From positions 38,751,499-38,815,498 of the forward strand of contig NC_054084.1 of NCBI RefSeq assembly GCF_017562075.2: DNA of 64,000 bases. Reading direction: 5' to 3'. The notes beneath the pieces are model-generated. The model was not told the origin of the DNA. It made no database searches and saw only the letters and a list, made by a program, of their open reading frames with translations. The stretch's first letter is position 1; each line of letters begins with the position of its first letter. Shown here piece by piece: positions 41,416-51,950 of the stretch. Source of the stretch: Anopheles merus. Lineage: Eukaryota > Arthropoda > Insecta > Diptera > Culicidae. The position numbers and the translations under genes are program-made.

Positions 41416-41559
41416 CTTCACCGTGCGTTTTTGCGCTGACGTTGAGAAAGTTGTGATTAATTTCCACATTCTCGTCGATGTCCACCTCATAGATGACCTT
41501 CTCGAAATAAACTGGGTAGTCTTTCTTATCGGCAACCCCTGTTTTGATGAATTTAGTAA
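41416..41559 (-). CDS. CadN: N-cadherin exon, probable alternative exon with atypical calcium linker
   Basis: A 144-nt exon, phase 1 in and phase 1 out, giving 47 complete codons from TKFIKTGVADKK to AKTHGE plus split codons at each end (?TT at entry; G joined to CG at the next exon). The acceptor is TGATTTTCTTTTAG before TTACTAAATTC, and the donor is GAAG followed by GTAAGT. It covers the end of one cadherin repeat, the linker, and the start of the next (YEVDIDENVEI). From memory, Drosophila CadN has TKFIRIGIADKNDNPPYFDK at this place. Here the calcium motif DKNDNPP reads DKKDYPV, losing both Asn and one Pro. Codon usage is GC-rich against AT-rich surroundings, which supports a real exon. 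It is likely one member of a mutually exclusive pair, and its partner was not found. It could instead belong to a CadN2-type paralogue. Confidence 0.88.
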
Positions 41560-43614
41560 CTAAAAGAAAATCAAAACACAAACACAATGATTTCGTCAAT
41601 TGATTGTTTAATGCTATTTTATTATATTATACTATATTTACTCCAATTGTTTGCCACGAGGGCTTTACAACAAAAACATGCACCTTAACCTAATCTAGCT
41701 AAACTCTTATACTTAAGGCTATGAACTCAAACACTTCGCTAAAAATATTATTACGGCTGCATGCAAACAGGCCAGCGATTAAATAGCAAACAATATGAGG
41801 AATGGAAGAATATTTAAATTTTGCTGCTATTGTCGTGTTCCATCCAGTATCTTAACAGTTTCCAAATGTCTCCCACGCAACCGGTTCTGGAACGTACGGC
41901 TCCCGAACATCAGTGACCACTAATGGAGAACCGGTTACGATAAATTTCGATTTTCCTGCTTCCATTACGGTCTTCAACCACGGTAATTGCAATGCAAAGT
42001 TACACAACGTATAAAAAGTGGATAGACAAAGATGCCACACTAGAACCGGTAAAGAAAGAGAAAAATGCAACAGAAAAAATTGCACAAAGTTGGAATGGAA
42101 AACCCACAAACATTGTTTGCTTGTTACCAAAACCACCACCGACCCACCCTACCCACTTCCCAACCAATCCAATGGTACATTTCGGTGTTGGTGGGAATGG
42201 ATCCATTATGTGTCCTCGGTTTTACATTTTCTCTTGGATTGATTTGGAGAGGCAGAAAGCCAATAGGATGTGTGTTTGTCTGTATGCGTGTAAGTGTGTT
42301 GACACTTTGAACAAATCCGAAATCCAAACATGGTTGTCCATCGAACCGTAAGCCAATGGTTTGTCGCGCGTTCCAGCTTAGCCTGTGATTCGGTGCAATT
42401 GCAATCGCCGCACGAATGTACCACGGTACCATGACACACAAGGTTGTGTTTGACCTCCCGCTGCCTTCTCATGGACAATGTGTGCCGAGAAGTGCAGCCA
42501 CCAGCACCATTTGAAACAATTTAAAATCCATTTTCTACTAGCATGATTTCTGACTTCGATTCGTACGTTCGTTCGTACGCTGGCCATATACGCCATGCCA
42601 TACCTCGAGACACGATACCATCAAGTGGAAAAATAGAACGAAGCAAAGGCCAGCAGTTAAAAACCGTCATCATCCGGGTTCAATTTGTAACATCTATTTA
42701 TTGGTTTTGTTTTAATTTAGTGTTTTGCTGCAGTGCAGTTTTTAATTCTAAGGAAGACATGTTTCTTCCAACGACGCTTGTTTTCGCTTACATTTGGATT
42801 CAGATTTTTGCCACCGAATTGTTGTGTTCGGAGTGTCTTGAGGTCAATTTTATGCAAAAAAATATTAGTAAAGCGATCGTTTAAAAAACGATAAAAATAT
42901 CTTAATGAATTAATTAATGTAAGGTTATTCATATTAGAATATTCCACTATTTTTCATTAAGTCTGTTATTGGTAATATTTTTATTTAAGAATAACGTAAT
43001 TTCATTATTCATTATGTTAAGAATGGCCTTCTTTATAGCGATTTTTACATATATTGTTTTATGATGTATCGATTGCAAGTATCAAGTAGCTATTAAAAAC
43101 AGCTTTCAACGATATTAAATTATTGAATTCCAGAACTGTGAAAATAGTTCGAAAAATAAGCAATACATACATGATAACATGAATAATGAAATAAAATAAA
43201 ACAGGTTGTTTTAAAAACAAAGCTGGTTTTGATTTATTTTGTTTTTATTAGAGCAACATTATATGTGTTGATTGTCAATTAAGTGATTAAGAATTGCAAA
43301 GCATTTACCCAAAAGGGGCGAGGTGGCCATTAGACAAACAATATTCACACCTATCGCAAATGATTTTGTTAATCAGCAAAAAAAATTGGTTAATTGACAC
43401 TTTATTCATAAAATAGAAATGCAATAAAAAAATCATTTCTAGCGAGAGAAAATTAAATGTGAGTCTGTTTGTTTGTTTAAACGCTTGCAACACATATTTT
43501 TATTCTTCTCTTGATCAAACGAAGTGATTTACTCTTTTTCAAACCGAACCTCTTTTATGGCATACATATATTTCAATAAATTCATTTTCTCTTCGTTCAT
43601 AAAAAATCAATATT
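41560..43614. other. Cadherin intron upstream of the alternative exon
   Basis: No further cadherin exon is recognised. The stretch 41.85-42.6 kb is less AT-rich and has many overlapping open frames on both strands. One minus-strand frame (41860-42000) reads KSKFIVTGSPLVV and ends at a stop near 41851; its nature is unknown. Beyond 42.9 kb the sequence is plain AT-rich. Confidence 0.5.
42206..42531 (-). other. Possible small secreted Cys-rich gene or relic inside the intron
   Basis: On the minus strand an ATG at 42531-42529 opens a 20-residue frame that looks like a signal peptide (short charged start MDFKLF, then MVLVAALLG). It hits TGA at 42469. A frame one base away (42206-42478) continues with a cysteine cluster, CHGTVVHSCGDCNC, which loosely recalls small insect protease-inhibitor domains. 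If one base were gained or lost the two would form one secreted peptide. The sequence as given does not encode it, and an unseen intron is an alternative. Support is weak. Confidence 0.18.
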
Positions 43615-43712
43615 ATTTAGCCCCGTGGTGACAACATGCCCATCAACAGTTCAAACCTTGTATGGACCTTCGCCTCATAACAAGGACTAATATTCTGGCT
43701 GTGTGTTACTAA
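43615..43712 (+). mobile_element. Degraded SINE200-like fragment
   Basis: GTGACAACATGCCCATCAAC, then GTTCAAACCTTGTATGGACC, AAGGACTAATATTCTGGCT follow the order of the SINE copies elsewhere (ACAACATGCCCGTCATGGGTTCAAGCC, GTAGGACTGACTATCCTGCT) with many changes. The head, the rear half and the tail are not recognisable. It is an old copy. Confidence 0.7.
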
Positions 43713-46700
43713 AAATTGCTTTACTAATATCAAAACATATTCCGATTACTGTTGGATATTGTTTGGATGAAAATACAAGTAAGAATATTATCGTAAGGAC
43801 CATGGAGATTTTGCCACTTCCATTGTTTTATATCTATAGCAAAAAATCAACATGAAATTCATTATAATGTTGATAGTTATGAGTGGAATGTTATTTTATA
43901 GAGTAACGCTGTTATTACATATTGTTGATATAAACAGGGTAACATTATTTTACCAAAAACTACCATTACTTCTCCAATCTCAAACTCTCCTGTAATGCTT
44001 TTCGGAATTTAATGCTATAACAAGATTCCATAACTAATAGGTGTTAGAGTTTCTTGCAGATGCCATCAACACGAGTGCAAAACGAAATAAACCGTTCTGT
44101 ATGTTGTTCCTTTTTCGGTTTCTCTTTTTTTTCAGTCACATATTGAGCGATTGAACGGCGCTATGTCAACATCGAGGATTGGTAAAATAGTTGCATCAAT
44201 GTGAACGTATAGTGTAAAATAAAATTTATTATTTAGTCAATTATGACTTAGTTTGCTGTATGTGTGTACTATTTTTCAATCCTTACTTGAACTCGAATCC
44301 AAATGGCAGGTATGCACTAGTGCATCGAGGGGAATGCTATATTCTCCAACTGTTCCAGAACAGACAACTTCCAGAAGGCCAGGTGAAACTGACAAAATTG
44401 AACTCCTCGCTTTTTTTCGTCAAAAGCGTGCGAGGCGTTTGAATGGTGTGACGTTTCGCTGATGCATGTTACGAAGAATGACAGCTTTTGAATAAATTGT
44501 TCACTAAAGTGTAGTCAAAACAAAAATTAGTTGCATGTTTTCTTTTTTGAAAGTTGAGAGTTTGCAGCATGAAATTGGTAGCTCAATGGCTGGGCAGTAA
44601 TTTATAGTGATGAAGCAAATTTTTCCGATTGAATTGTTGTGCTGTTTAAATAGCTTTATCAATTTGAATGAATTTCTAATAAATTTTATAACCCTTCCAA
44701 TTGTAATGCTTTGGTATTTATCAGGCACGTAACATTCAAGAACATTGTATTGCCAGTTGTTTAGATTGAATGCAGGGTTTTAACATTTATTTTCACATAG
44801 CTCATCCACTGTATTCAGCATTCGTTTCCTTTTGCATGTTGGCAGTCAGCGATCAAACCATCCGGTGGAACCAGTACACCATCACCCGTATGTACGAATG
44901 AAGCACCAGGCGCCTCCATTAATGACAGTCCATTGTTAACGGTATTTATCGCCATTTAATCGTTCGTGGAGCAAAAACTATGACAAAAAGGAACAAATTG
45001 CCATGTTCTGCGGGTTTCCAATCAATCTACCCATACTACCATTGATCTCCTTTATTTCCGTCGCATCCTCAGAAGGATAGCTGTGTGAATGGTAATAAAA
45101 AGCGTGATCTGGCAGATAAAGAACATAAAGTACAAGGCGAGTGGTCGCTGCACGTAAAATAAAATTAAAAAAAAAAACTCAACAAGCAGGGTGCAAGATT
45201 GCGGAGATGTGCACCGCGTCTCATGGCCACCCAAAACAAAGACTTTTTATTGACGCGGCATAAAATAGGCCTTGGGAACCTCCCCTGTATGATGCTGCTA
45301 TTGAACGCCGTGCAGGAAAATTTCTCGCTCTTTTTATGTACATTCACTTGGTGGCATCCGCTATCACTCTCTTTCTCTTAAATTATCTTCATTTCTAATA
45401 ATTGAATCTCCTAGCGGATTCAATTATTAGAAATGGTTCAATGAGTGTGTCACCGTCAAGCAGATAAAACCTGTTCCCTTGCCTTCATGCGATCAATGCA
45501 GAAAACAAAACGTCGAGTTCGAGGCTAATTGATTTTGGGATGGAATAATATTCTGCTTTACGACCATCCATTAAAACGAGCCCTCGGGGCTGTGTCTGTA
45601 ACTCATGATGTGACAGTTGGAATAATACATTAGAAACTTTTCAGAAGGACAGGAGCTGCAAAAGCTGGTGGTCACGCATTAACGCCTCGGCGGGAATAGT
45701 TTGTTGATAGCATGCTTCAAGGGATGAAGATACAACATGTTTGTTTCTTTGTTCTTTGAAAGAGTGGCTGGAGACAGAGCAGTAGGCAGTTGGGCTTGTA
45801 TATGTTATCAATAAATTCATTGACATCTTTATGAGGAAACTATAAACATTCAGATAAAAGTGTGGGTCTGTTGAATGAATACTTGGGAAATCAGAGGAAA
45901 TATTTTATATTAGTTTAAAAGTACGCTCTCTGCAATCTTCCATATCCTTTGAACATTTGTTTTTATAAGCGCACAACTGTTCCTTACTAAACATCATTTT
46001 TATCTTGGAACTAGAATTAATAATCATCATATTATCTTATGTATGAACTTTGTCCTTGGCATCGCGTAGAAGTCCGCAAGGGTTCGCTGGTGATCCTTTT
46101 TTGTACCTCGTTTGCCCACTGTCCAAAAACCGCAAGCTTAAAAACAACAACCCAAAAGGAGCTGCCACACGACACCTCGGATTGAATCATGATTCTTTAT
46201 TTATTCCGTTCCAAAAACATCACACAGCCACTGGCACAGAAACATGTATAGTTATATTCGCGTACCTACACTAAACAAAAGCTGCAGTCTCGTTTCCTAA
46301 GGCACAAACAGCTCAAAAAAGGGAAAATGAAAAGAATAACTTTCTTAAGTTTTCTTTCTACACCGTGGCACTCACGGCGCTTCCATCCCCGGGTGTCTGT
46401 ATTCGCCACGGAACACCGGATGGTTGTTCAACGAGCGATGACATTTTTGTGCAATAAACAAATACTAAGTGAGAGCAAAATGGCCGAAGCCATTCTTTCT
46501 GAATAAAAAAAACTTAGTCGAAATAATTAATTAAAACATTTCATCAGTTTGTTGCAGTGGTACACACTTTTCAATTCTAATCTTGTGGAACATTAGGATG
46601 GAGTTTATTGTGCAGACTTCCTCCTAGTTGGCGAAACTCGGTCGTTGCGTTGTATTATTTTTCATTGAGCAAGGCGTCCCGGGCTTGGTGCTCAATGTGT

Positions 46701-47606
46701 GTTATTATAGTGTTTCCGTGTTTTTATTTGTTTATTACTATGATCCCAGTATGATGGAATGGGTTTCTGTTATCTTGTCCTAAAGAAATAATTAAACCCT
46801 TATGGGCGAAAGAAGATAAAACAAAATGCAGCTCCTGGGCCCTGGGGGTATATAGAAACCTTTATGTTGCCATTCTGGAAGTGATCATTAGCCATGAAAT
46901 GGTACGATGATACAAAGAACAAAGCAATAAGGAACCCATCGATTTCCCTGGGTATGGGAGCTTTAGGATTTGTTTCTGATGCCTTATGCCACCCTTGGAA
47001 ATATTTTTTTTTATATTCCAGAAACATTTTGTCAGCTTAGAGCGAAAGAAGAGGACATTTGCTTCTTCTGCTAATGAAATTGGGATTAAACTGCCAGCGA
47101 AAACCTAAAAATGGTTTGTAGAAAGATTGCTTTGCATTTTGATACCGTATTAAGACAACGACAGCATCAGTCTGCTTCACGGCATTTGTGTCAGAGTTTT
47201 TTGCTCAGACGTTTTTCTTCATGTCCCGTTAATGAGGTCAGGCTCGGGCGAGAAGAAACATAATCGGGCAGCTCATCTTCCGTTCCCGAAATGGGTGTTC
47301 TTTTTTGGGTTTACAGGATAAGCGTCTAATTGATGATGGTGATTGATCTTCTGATTTCAATTTGACTCTTGGTTTATTCCCCCTTTAGGAGAAACTGTTC
47401 TTGATTTGATGCAGTGAAGTGCATCTCTTTTGACAAGCGGTTATTAGTAATCGAGGCTTATGACTGTCGGGTTGAGGATGATTTTGGTTGACGGGTTCGT
47501 TGGATATCGAAATGTTTTACGCAAAATTTGGGATATGTGCTTTTATACTGTTTGATGATACCGGCACTGTTTGCAAAATTCAGCTTTCACGCTAAATTAA
47601 CTATTG
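43713..47606. other. Cadherin intron, no assigned gene
   Basis: It contains the perfect hairpin at 45390-45435 and a 46-codon minus-strand frame (44815-44955) starting MAINTVNNGLSLMEAPG with coding-like codons but no match. Nothing else can be supported. Confidence 0.5.
45390..45435. repeat. Perfect 19-bp inverted repeat with 8-nt loop
   Basis: The arm CATTTCTAATAATTGAATC (45390-45408) is followed by an 8-nt spacer TCCTAGCG and its exact reverse complement (45417-45435). The arms are AT-rich, so in RNA the hairpin would be only moderately stable. No duplication or repeat family is visible around it. Confidence 0.95.
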
Positions 47607-47823
47607 TTATTGTGACTGCCAATTTGGATGTATAATCGTCAACTCTCACGACTTCATAACATGTCCGTCATGGGTTCAAGCCCTGAATGTACCATGCCCC
47701 CATACGTAGGACTGAGTATCCTGCTATGGAAACAATAAATCACTGAAAGCCAAACTCACTCTACTACTGAGTACTGGCAGGCCTTGACCGAAAAACATGT
47801 GTTGTGACAAATAAGAAGAAGAA

Positions 47824-47868
<45 letters not shown>

Positions 47869-47904
47869 GAAGAAGAAGAATAAGAAGAAGAAGAAGAATA
47901 AGAA

Positions 47905-47960
<56 letters not shown>

Positions 47961-47970
47961 TTTTGTAACT
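47607..47970 (+). mobile_element. SINE200-like SINE, copy 5, with hugely expanded tail
   Basis: The body starts GCCAATTTGGATGTATAATCG at 47618, a diverged full-length head, has a B box GGGTTCAAGCCCTG and the usual body to about 47812. The tail then expands to nearly 150 bp of AAG and AAT repeats. Flanks TTATTGTGACT (47607-47617) and TTTTTGTAACT (47960-47970) agree at 9 of 11 positions, a decayed target duplication, which shows the microsatellite belongs to the SINE tail. Confidence 0.88.
47812..47959. repeat. Mixed (AAG)n/(AAT)n microsatellite
   Basis: An (AAG) run, then about 14 AAT units (47826-47868), then interrupted AAG/AATAAG and a long pure AAG run to 47959. It grew from the SINE tail. 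Open frames here that read poly-S, poly-F or poly-Y are artefacts of the repeat. Confidence 0.95.
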
Positions 47971-48105
47971 ATTGTAGACACTAGAATACAAAAACTTCTA
48001 GAACTACAAAAAAGGTAATTTTGTTTTCAATCATTTTTAAATATCTCTTAATTTGTGTACAGACTTTAAATATCTTTCAATAAATTTATTGCAAAATAAA
48101 GCTAA

Positions 48106-48207
48106 GTTTGACCATTGGATTGAAATTCCATCCTTAAGATCAATGAATTGCACAATATAGCGCCGTTTGACTATTTTATTGAAATTCCTTCCAAAAGATC
48201 ATTGAAC
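48106..48207. repeat. Diverged 58-bp direct repeat
   Basis: GTTTGACCATTGGATTGAAATTCC... (48106 on) and GTTTGACTATTTTATTGAAATTCC... (48165 on) share TTGAAATTCC, a CC/AAGATCA core and ATTGAA or AATGAA endings. It is a local AT-rich tandem duplication with several substitutions. Confidence 0.7.
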
Positions 48208-49864
48208 GAATGTAAAATTTGTTTTCAATCTTGTAAACAAGATTTAGTACCTTTGATAATGATAAATGATAAAGATAATGATCTTTGAAAAAATGTATCC
48301 GTAGAAAATATTGTACGGACAAACTTTCTCTTCCGCATCTAATTCTAGACTAGGCCATCAGCTTGAGTGAATTCCTTCAATCATATTAATTCAATTAATT
48401 AAGCACATACACACCTCTTCACTTCACTTAATCATCATTCACTCGGGACACTTCATAACTGATTCGCCCGCGCGTCGACTGCTACTCATCTACGTTGTTG
48501 TGTTACGGAGATCGGTTACGTACGCTTCCCGATTTGGGAAGTCCCCAGAGCGATCATACGTACGGTTGCCCTGCATAATGAATATTTTTACCCAGTCATA
48601 TTACCGGAAAACACCAAACCTTGGTCGAACCGATACAAAGGAGGATTACTAATTAAAGCACCCGCATAATCTGGTTAAACTTTGTTCGAGACGGAGGAAT
48701 TCGGGGGAAAAACGAGAAGAGCGAAGGCAATCATGTATCGGCCGATGCTAAACAGAATCCAGCAGATCGTCATCGAGGACACGGAACTGCGAGTGAGAAG
48801 ATACCGGCAAAAGGTGCGCTTCGGGACTACGTGCTCATAGGGAGTAGGGATTTATTGGACGGCAATATCAACAATACTGGTTCGTGGTTGTGGCTTCATT
48901 TTTTCTCATCTCCTTCGTCCACTCTCATCAGAACATTGATAGCGGGTCGGTTGGTAGGCCGCTTCCGAAATGCCATTGACGTACATGCTCCGAAGAATGT
49001 GGCTTAAGCGGCTCGGCAATTTGCAATCGTGTAAGGTGTGGCCAAGAGTAGCAGGGGTGACTGGGTTTTTGAATACGATCCTGGGTCGGAATTTGCCCGA
49101 AAAGGTCGGCAAGGATCATTTGGGCTCTGATTTGCCACAACGGGTACGGTTGTTGGTTATGTATGATGAAACCATATATTTATCTTCTTATTTTCTGTAT
49201 TAACTTGAAAGCAATTCCTTTTGTTTTGCTGTTGTTGGGGATAGGGTGGGCCTCAAAGCTGGATTATGCAAATAGATACATTTCTGGGGCGGTGTTTTCA
49301 GAGCATAACATGTTTGGCATAATAGTAACGGTCTGTGATCAGGCCAAACCTGGTCAGGGACGGGATATTAAGCTCTCCTGTGTACCTTTAGTGTGTACCT
49401 TTAATGCACTAACGACCTTTGCTCGTTATTCATTTTATTGCCGAGCCTACCGACATGTTATTAAAAAAATCATAAGTAGCTCCAATATGGTTGATGATAT
49501 GTTCCTTCGAGAAACCACACACTCATTTTCACAGGTAAAAAAGGCATATCGTGTGGTGTACAAAGCGAGATAGGCTTTTTTAAGTTATATTTGATTGCAT
49601 TTTTTTAAATGGTCATAAGGCTGTTCCATTAAAATTTGGCAAAACACCCGCTGCGCAAAGCGACGGAAGGCGTTATGGCGTTCTGAGAATTTTATCATGC
49701 CTTCCTTTTCTCTCCAACGGCAAATTTGTCAAGCAGCTCGTCGAGCTACCCGTCCCTGGCTCCACCTCATTCCCCTCGCCTGAGCGCGCTGCCGAAGATT
49801 TGGATGTGTTGGTGCATCAGACGGCCAATCGCTGTCAACCGTCGTCCGTACTTTTTCCCTCCAT

Positions 49865-49874
49865 AGCGCCATCT
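49865..49874 (-). promoter_or_regulatory. CTCF-like word AGATGGCGCT, minus strand
   Basis: AGCGCCATCT on the plus strand is AGATGGCGCT on the minus strand, close to the core that I recall for the insect insulator protein CTCF. A single 10-bp match is weak evidence. It is noted because the same ten bases occur at 52675-52684 in the opposite orientation. Confidence 0.25.
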
Positions 49875-50539
49875 CTTTCTCGCGTGTGGTCAATGCTCGC
49901 GAGCTGTTGTGGCGCCTAAAAATGCCGTTAACAAACATTGCGGCGATGAAGTTGCATTTTCACAAATCAAACCAAAAAATCGCAATGAGTTCAAACACTG
50001 CAATATAAAAATGACTAAGGAATCGCTAGTTTACGCAGGAGGGTTTGCTGTGCAACGCGCAGAATCCTAATCCGCATTAACACGTCCAGTCCGGCGCTGA
50101 TTTTCATGAGCTTACCGTTCCGCCGGCATCTAGAACGTAAGCTGATTGTGGAACCGGTATACTGGAAAGTTCACTGGCAGTCCCTGGGGCCTGCCATCGT
50201 GCTGAACGTGTTAAGCAGTAAGCATAGCAATAAGATTTTGCTTTCGCCTGTTGTGGATTACATAGATATGCTAAGCATGCTGCGCATGGTTGTGAGTGAG
50301 CGTGTGTATGCAAAACTGTCGCCGAATGTATGCTCTTCCGGAATGTTATGATCCATAGGTCAAAGAAAGGAAGGTGTTCATGAAAGGCGGAAAGACGAAT
50401 TGAGGCCCCTGTAAATGGTAACTGATGACCGCGAGGACTCGATTGAACATTATACTTAAATTGCAGGCGGATGGAGGGGGGGTGGCCATGGAACCCCAAC
50501 TATCATCGGTCACAGGCCCTAAAATTGTTGCCGGCATGA

Positions 50540-50565
50540 GGGGTGGGGTGTGGGTGGGGGGTGGG
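50540..50565 (+). other. G-quadruplex-forming run
   Basis: Runs of 4, 4, 3, 6 and 3 guanines separated by one to three bases on the plus strand (GGGGTGGGGTGTGGG, then TGGGGGGTGGG). This satisfies the usual four-run rule for a G-quadruplex. On the host gene's transcript (minus strand) it would be C-rich. It stands alone in an AT-rich intron. Confidence 0.8.
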
Positions 50566-50819
50566 TGAGTGCAGATGGTTCTCCAGCCACGGAGCCCCAA
50601 TGACCATCTTTCCGGGGGCACTTGTCGCTAACACTCTGTCCACTTGTAGACATACGGCATACTACAGACTAGAGATCTTCGGTGACCGCCTAGTCCGCCC
50701 ACCGTTAGGTCCACCGCTGGTTCATGACGGTGTTTTTTTTATCGTGGAGGTGCAACCTTCCCCCTGCCTGCAGCGTATGCATCGAACAGGAGACAGTGTG
50801 GCAGTATGCAAGTTACCCG

Positions 50820-50983
50820 CTGGATAGGAGCGGTCCCGCGGCACCGCCATCATTCCGCACATCTGCATGCCCGTCGTGGGTTCTAACCGCGTATGAACCG
50901 TCCGCCGTAGCAAGAGGTGACTATCCGGCTACGTGGTACTCAAGTCCTGAAAAGGCCGGCATGATCGCGTTGGCTATTACGCC

Positions 50984-51036
<53 letters not shown>
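50820..51036 (+). mobile_element. Second SINE-like element with (TAA)n tail
   Basis: A tRNA-type B box is visible (GTGGGTTCTAACCGC near 50876), followed by a body GTGACTATCCGGCTACG, AAGTCCTGAAAAGGCC that parallels the core of the local SINE200-like copies (CTGACTATCCTGCTATGG, AAGTCACTGAAAGCC). It ends ATTACGCC followed by (AAT)n to 51036. The head upstream of 50850 is not well defined. It is probably a related but distinct SINE family. Confidence 0.6.
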
Positions 51037-51039
<3 letters not shown>

Positions 51040-51120
51040 GAACTTAGCATAGCAGTCCACACTCGGGTAAGAGTTTGTCTTGACTTTGTTGCTGCCGGGC
51101 TATCGCTGTGTATTATTATT

Positions 51121-51179
<59 letters not shown>

Positions 51180-51250
51180 GAACTTAGCATAGCAGTCCAC
51201 ACTCGGGTAAGAGTTTGTCTTGACTTTGTTGCTGCCGGGCTATCGCTGTG
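51031..51250. repeat. 140-bp tandem duplication with an identical 80-bp block
   Basis: Bases 51031-51110 are repeated without a difference at 51171-51250, exactly 140 bp apart. Each block begins TAATAAAAAGAACTTAGC and ends TATCGCTGTG and follows a TAA run. Between them the simple repeat switches from TATTATTATT to AATAATAAT, that is, it turns round. It is too long for a transposition duplication, so slippage or unequal exchange at the TAA repeat, or an assembly artefact, is likely. Confidence 0.95.
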
Positions 51251-51732
51251 ACGAGACAAATACACGGAATGCACTCGACCAAAACATGAACCTACCGATC
51301 CGAACCCATTCCAAGGCAATGCCGGTCAATCGGCGTCATGATAACTTCTCCAAACCAACAAGCCACCAGATTCTGGACGGACAGGTGCAGCACCATACGC
51401 GCACCGTAATAAACAAATCCAGAATCCTTTTTTGTATGGATTCAATTCAAAATGTTGTTTCCACTTGCGTGCGCTAGCTTAATTAGAAATAAATGTGCGA
51501 CATATCACACGCACGTTTGCTTAGATGCTAGAGTGTGTCTTTTTAATACCCCCAACAGCAGAGCCGATCGCAAAGATGACAATGCCAATGGTTGTGTTGT
51601 CTCTCAGGTAGCGAGATCGAAAATGCATGGACCTTGTAGTCGCAGCGGATGAAAATGTACGCATCAGAATCAAATAGTTTTGGGGTTTCAAACGCACGCA
51701 CACACACAAACACACAAACATGCGCGCGCAAA

Positions 51733-51733
<1 letters not shown>

Positions 51734-51794
<61 letters not shown>

Positions 51795-51950
51795 TGCATG
51801 AACGCGCGGACGCCAGCACGCACGCACTCACGCACGCACAAACACACGCACGCACGCACGCACGCACACATGCACGTACGCGCGCACGCCAGCACGCACC
51901 CACGAAAGCTCGCGCACGAGCACGCGCCCCCGAAGTCGCGCACGCGATCA
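51734..51950. repeat. (CA)n microsatellite grading into CACG/GCAC-rich repeats
   Basis: A nearly pure CA tract (51734-51786) is followed by CACG, GCACGCAC and CACGCGC variants to about 51950 and a C-rich end (51970). Alternating purine-pyrimidine sequence of this length can form Z-DNA. The several long frames reading CVCVCV or THTHTH on both strands are artefacts. Confidence 0.95.

Larger units (their letters stand above)
47971..50814. other. Cadherin intron with GC-richer islands, no assigned gene
   Basis: 48.4-49.1 and 49.6-50.8 kb are less AT-rich than the rest. A plus-strand frame at 48735 opens MYRPMLNRIQQIVIED and stops after 35 codons; a plus-strand frame at 49163-49573 (136 codons) begins hydrophobic. 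Neither has a family match or convincing splice partners. A CTCF-like word is at 49865 and a G-run at 50540. Confidence 0.5.

Noticed and set aside
44815..44955. 46-codon minus-strand frame starting MAINTVNNGLSLMEAPG
   Set aside because: The codons look plausible, but it is short, unmatched and has no splice context. A loose resemblance to the frame at 41860-42000 (MEA, TG, LV spacing) is too weak to call.
47724..47991. Poly-Ser, poly-Phe and poly-Tyr frames
   Set aside because: They are translations of the AAG/AAT microsatellite.
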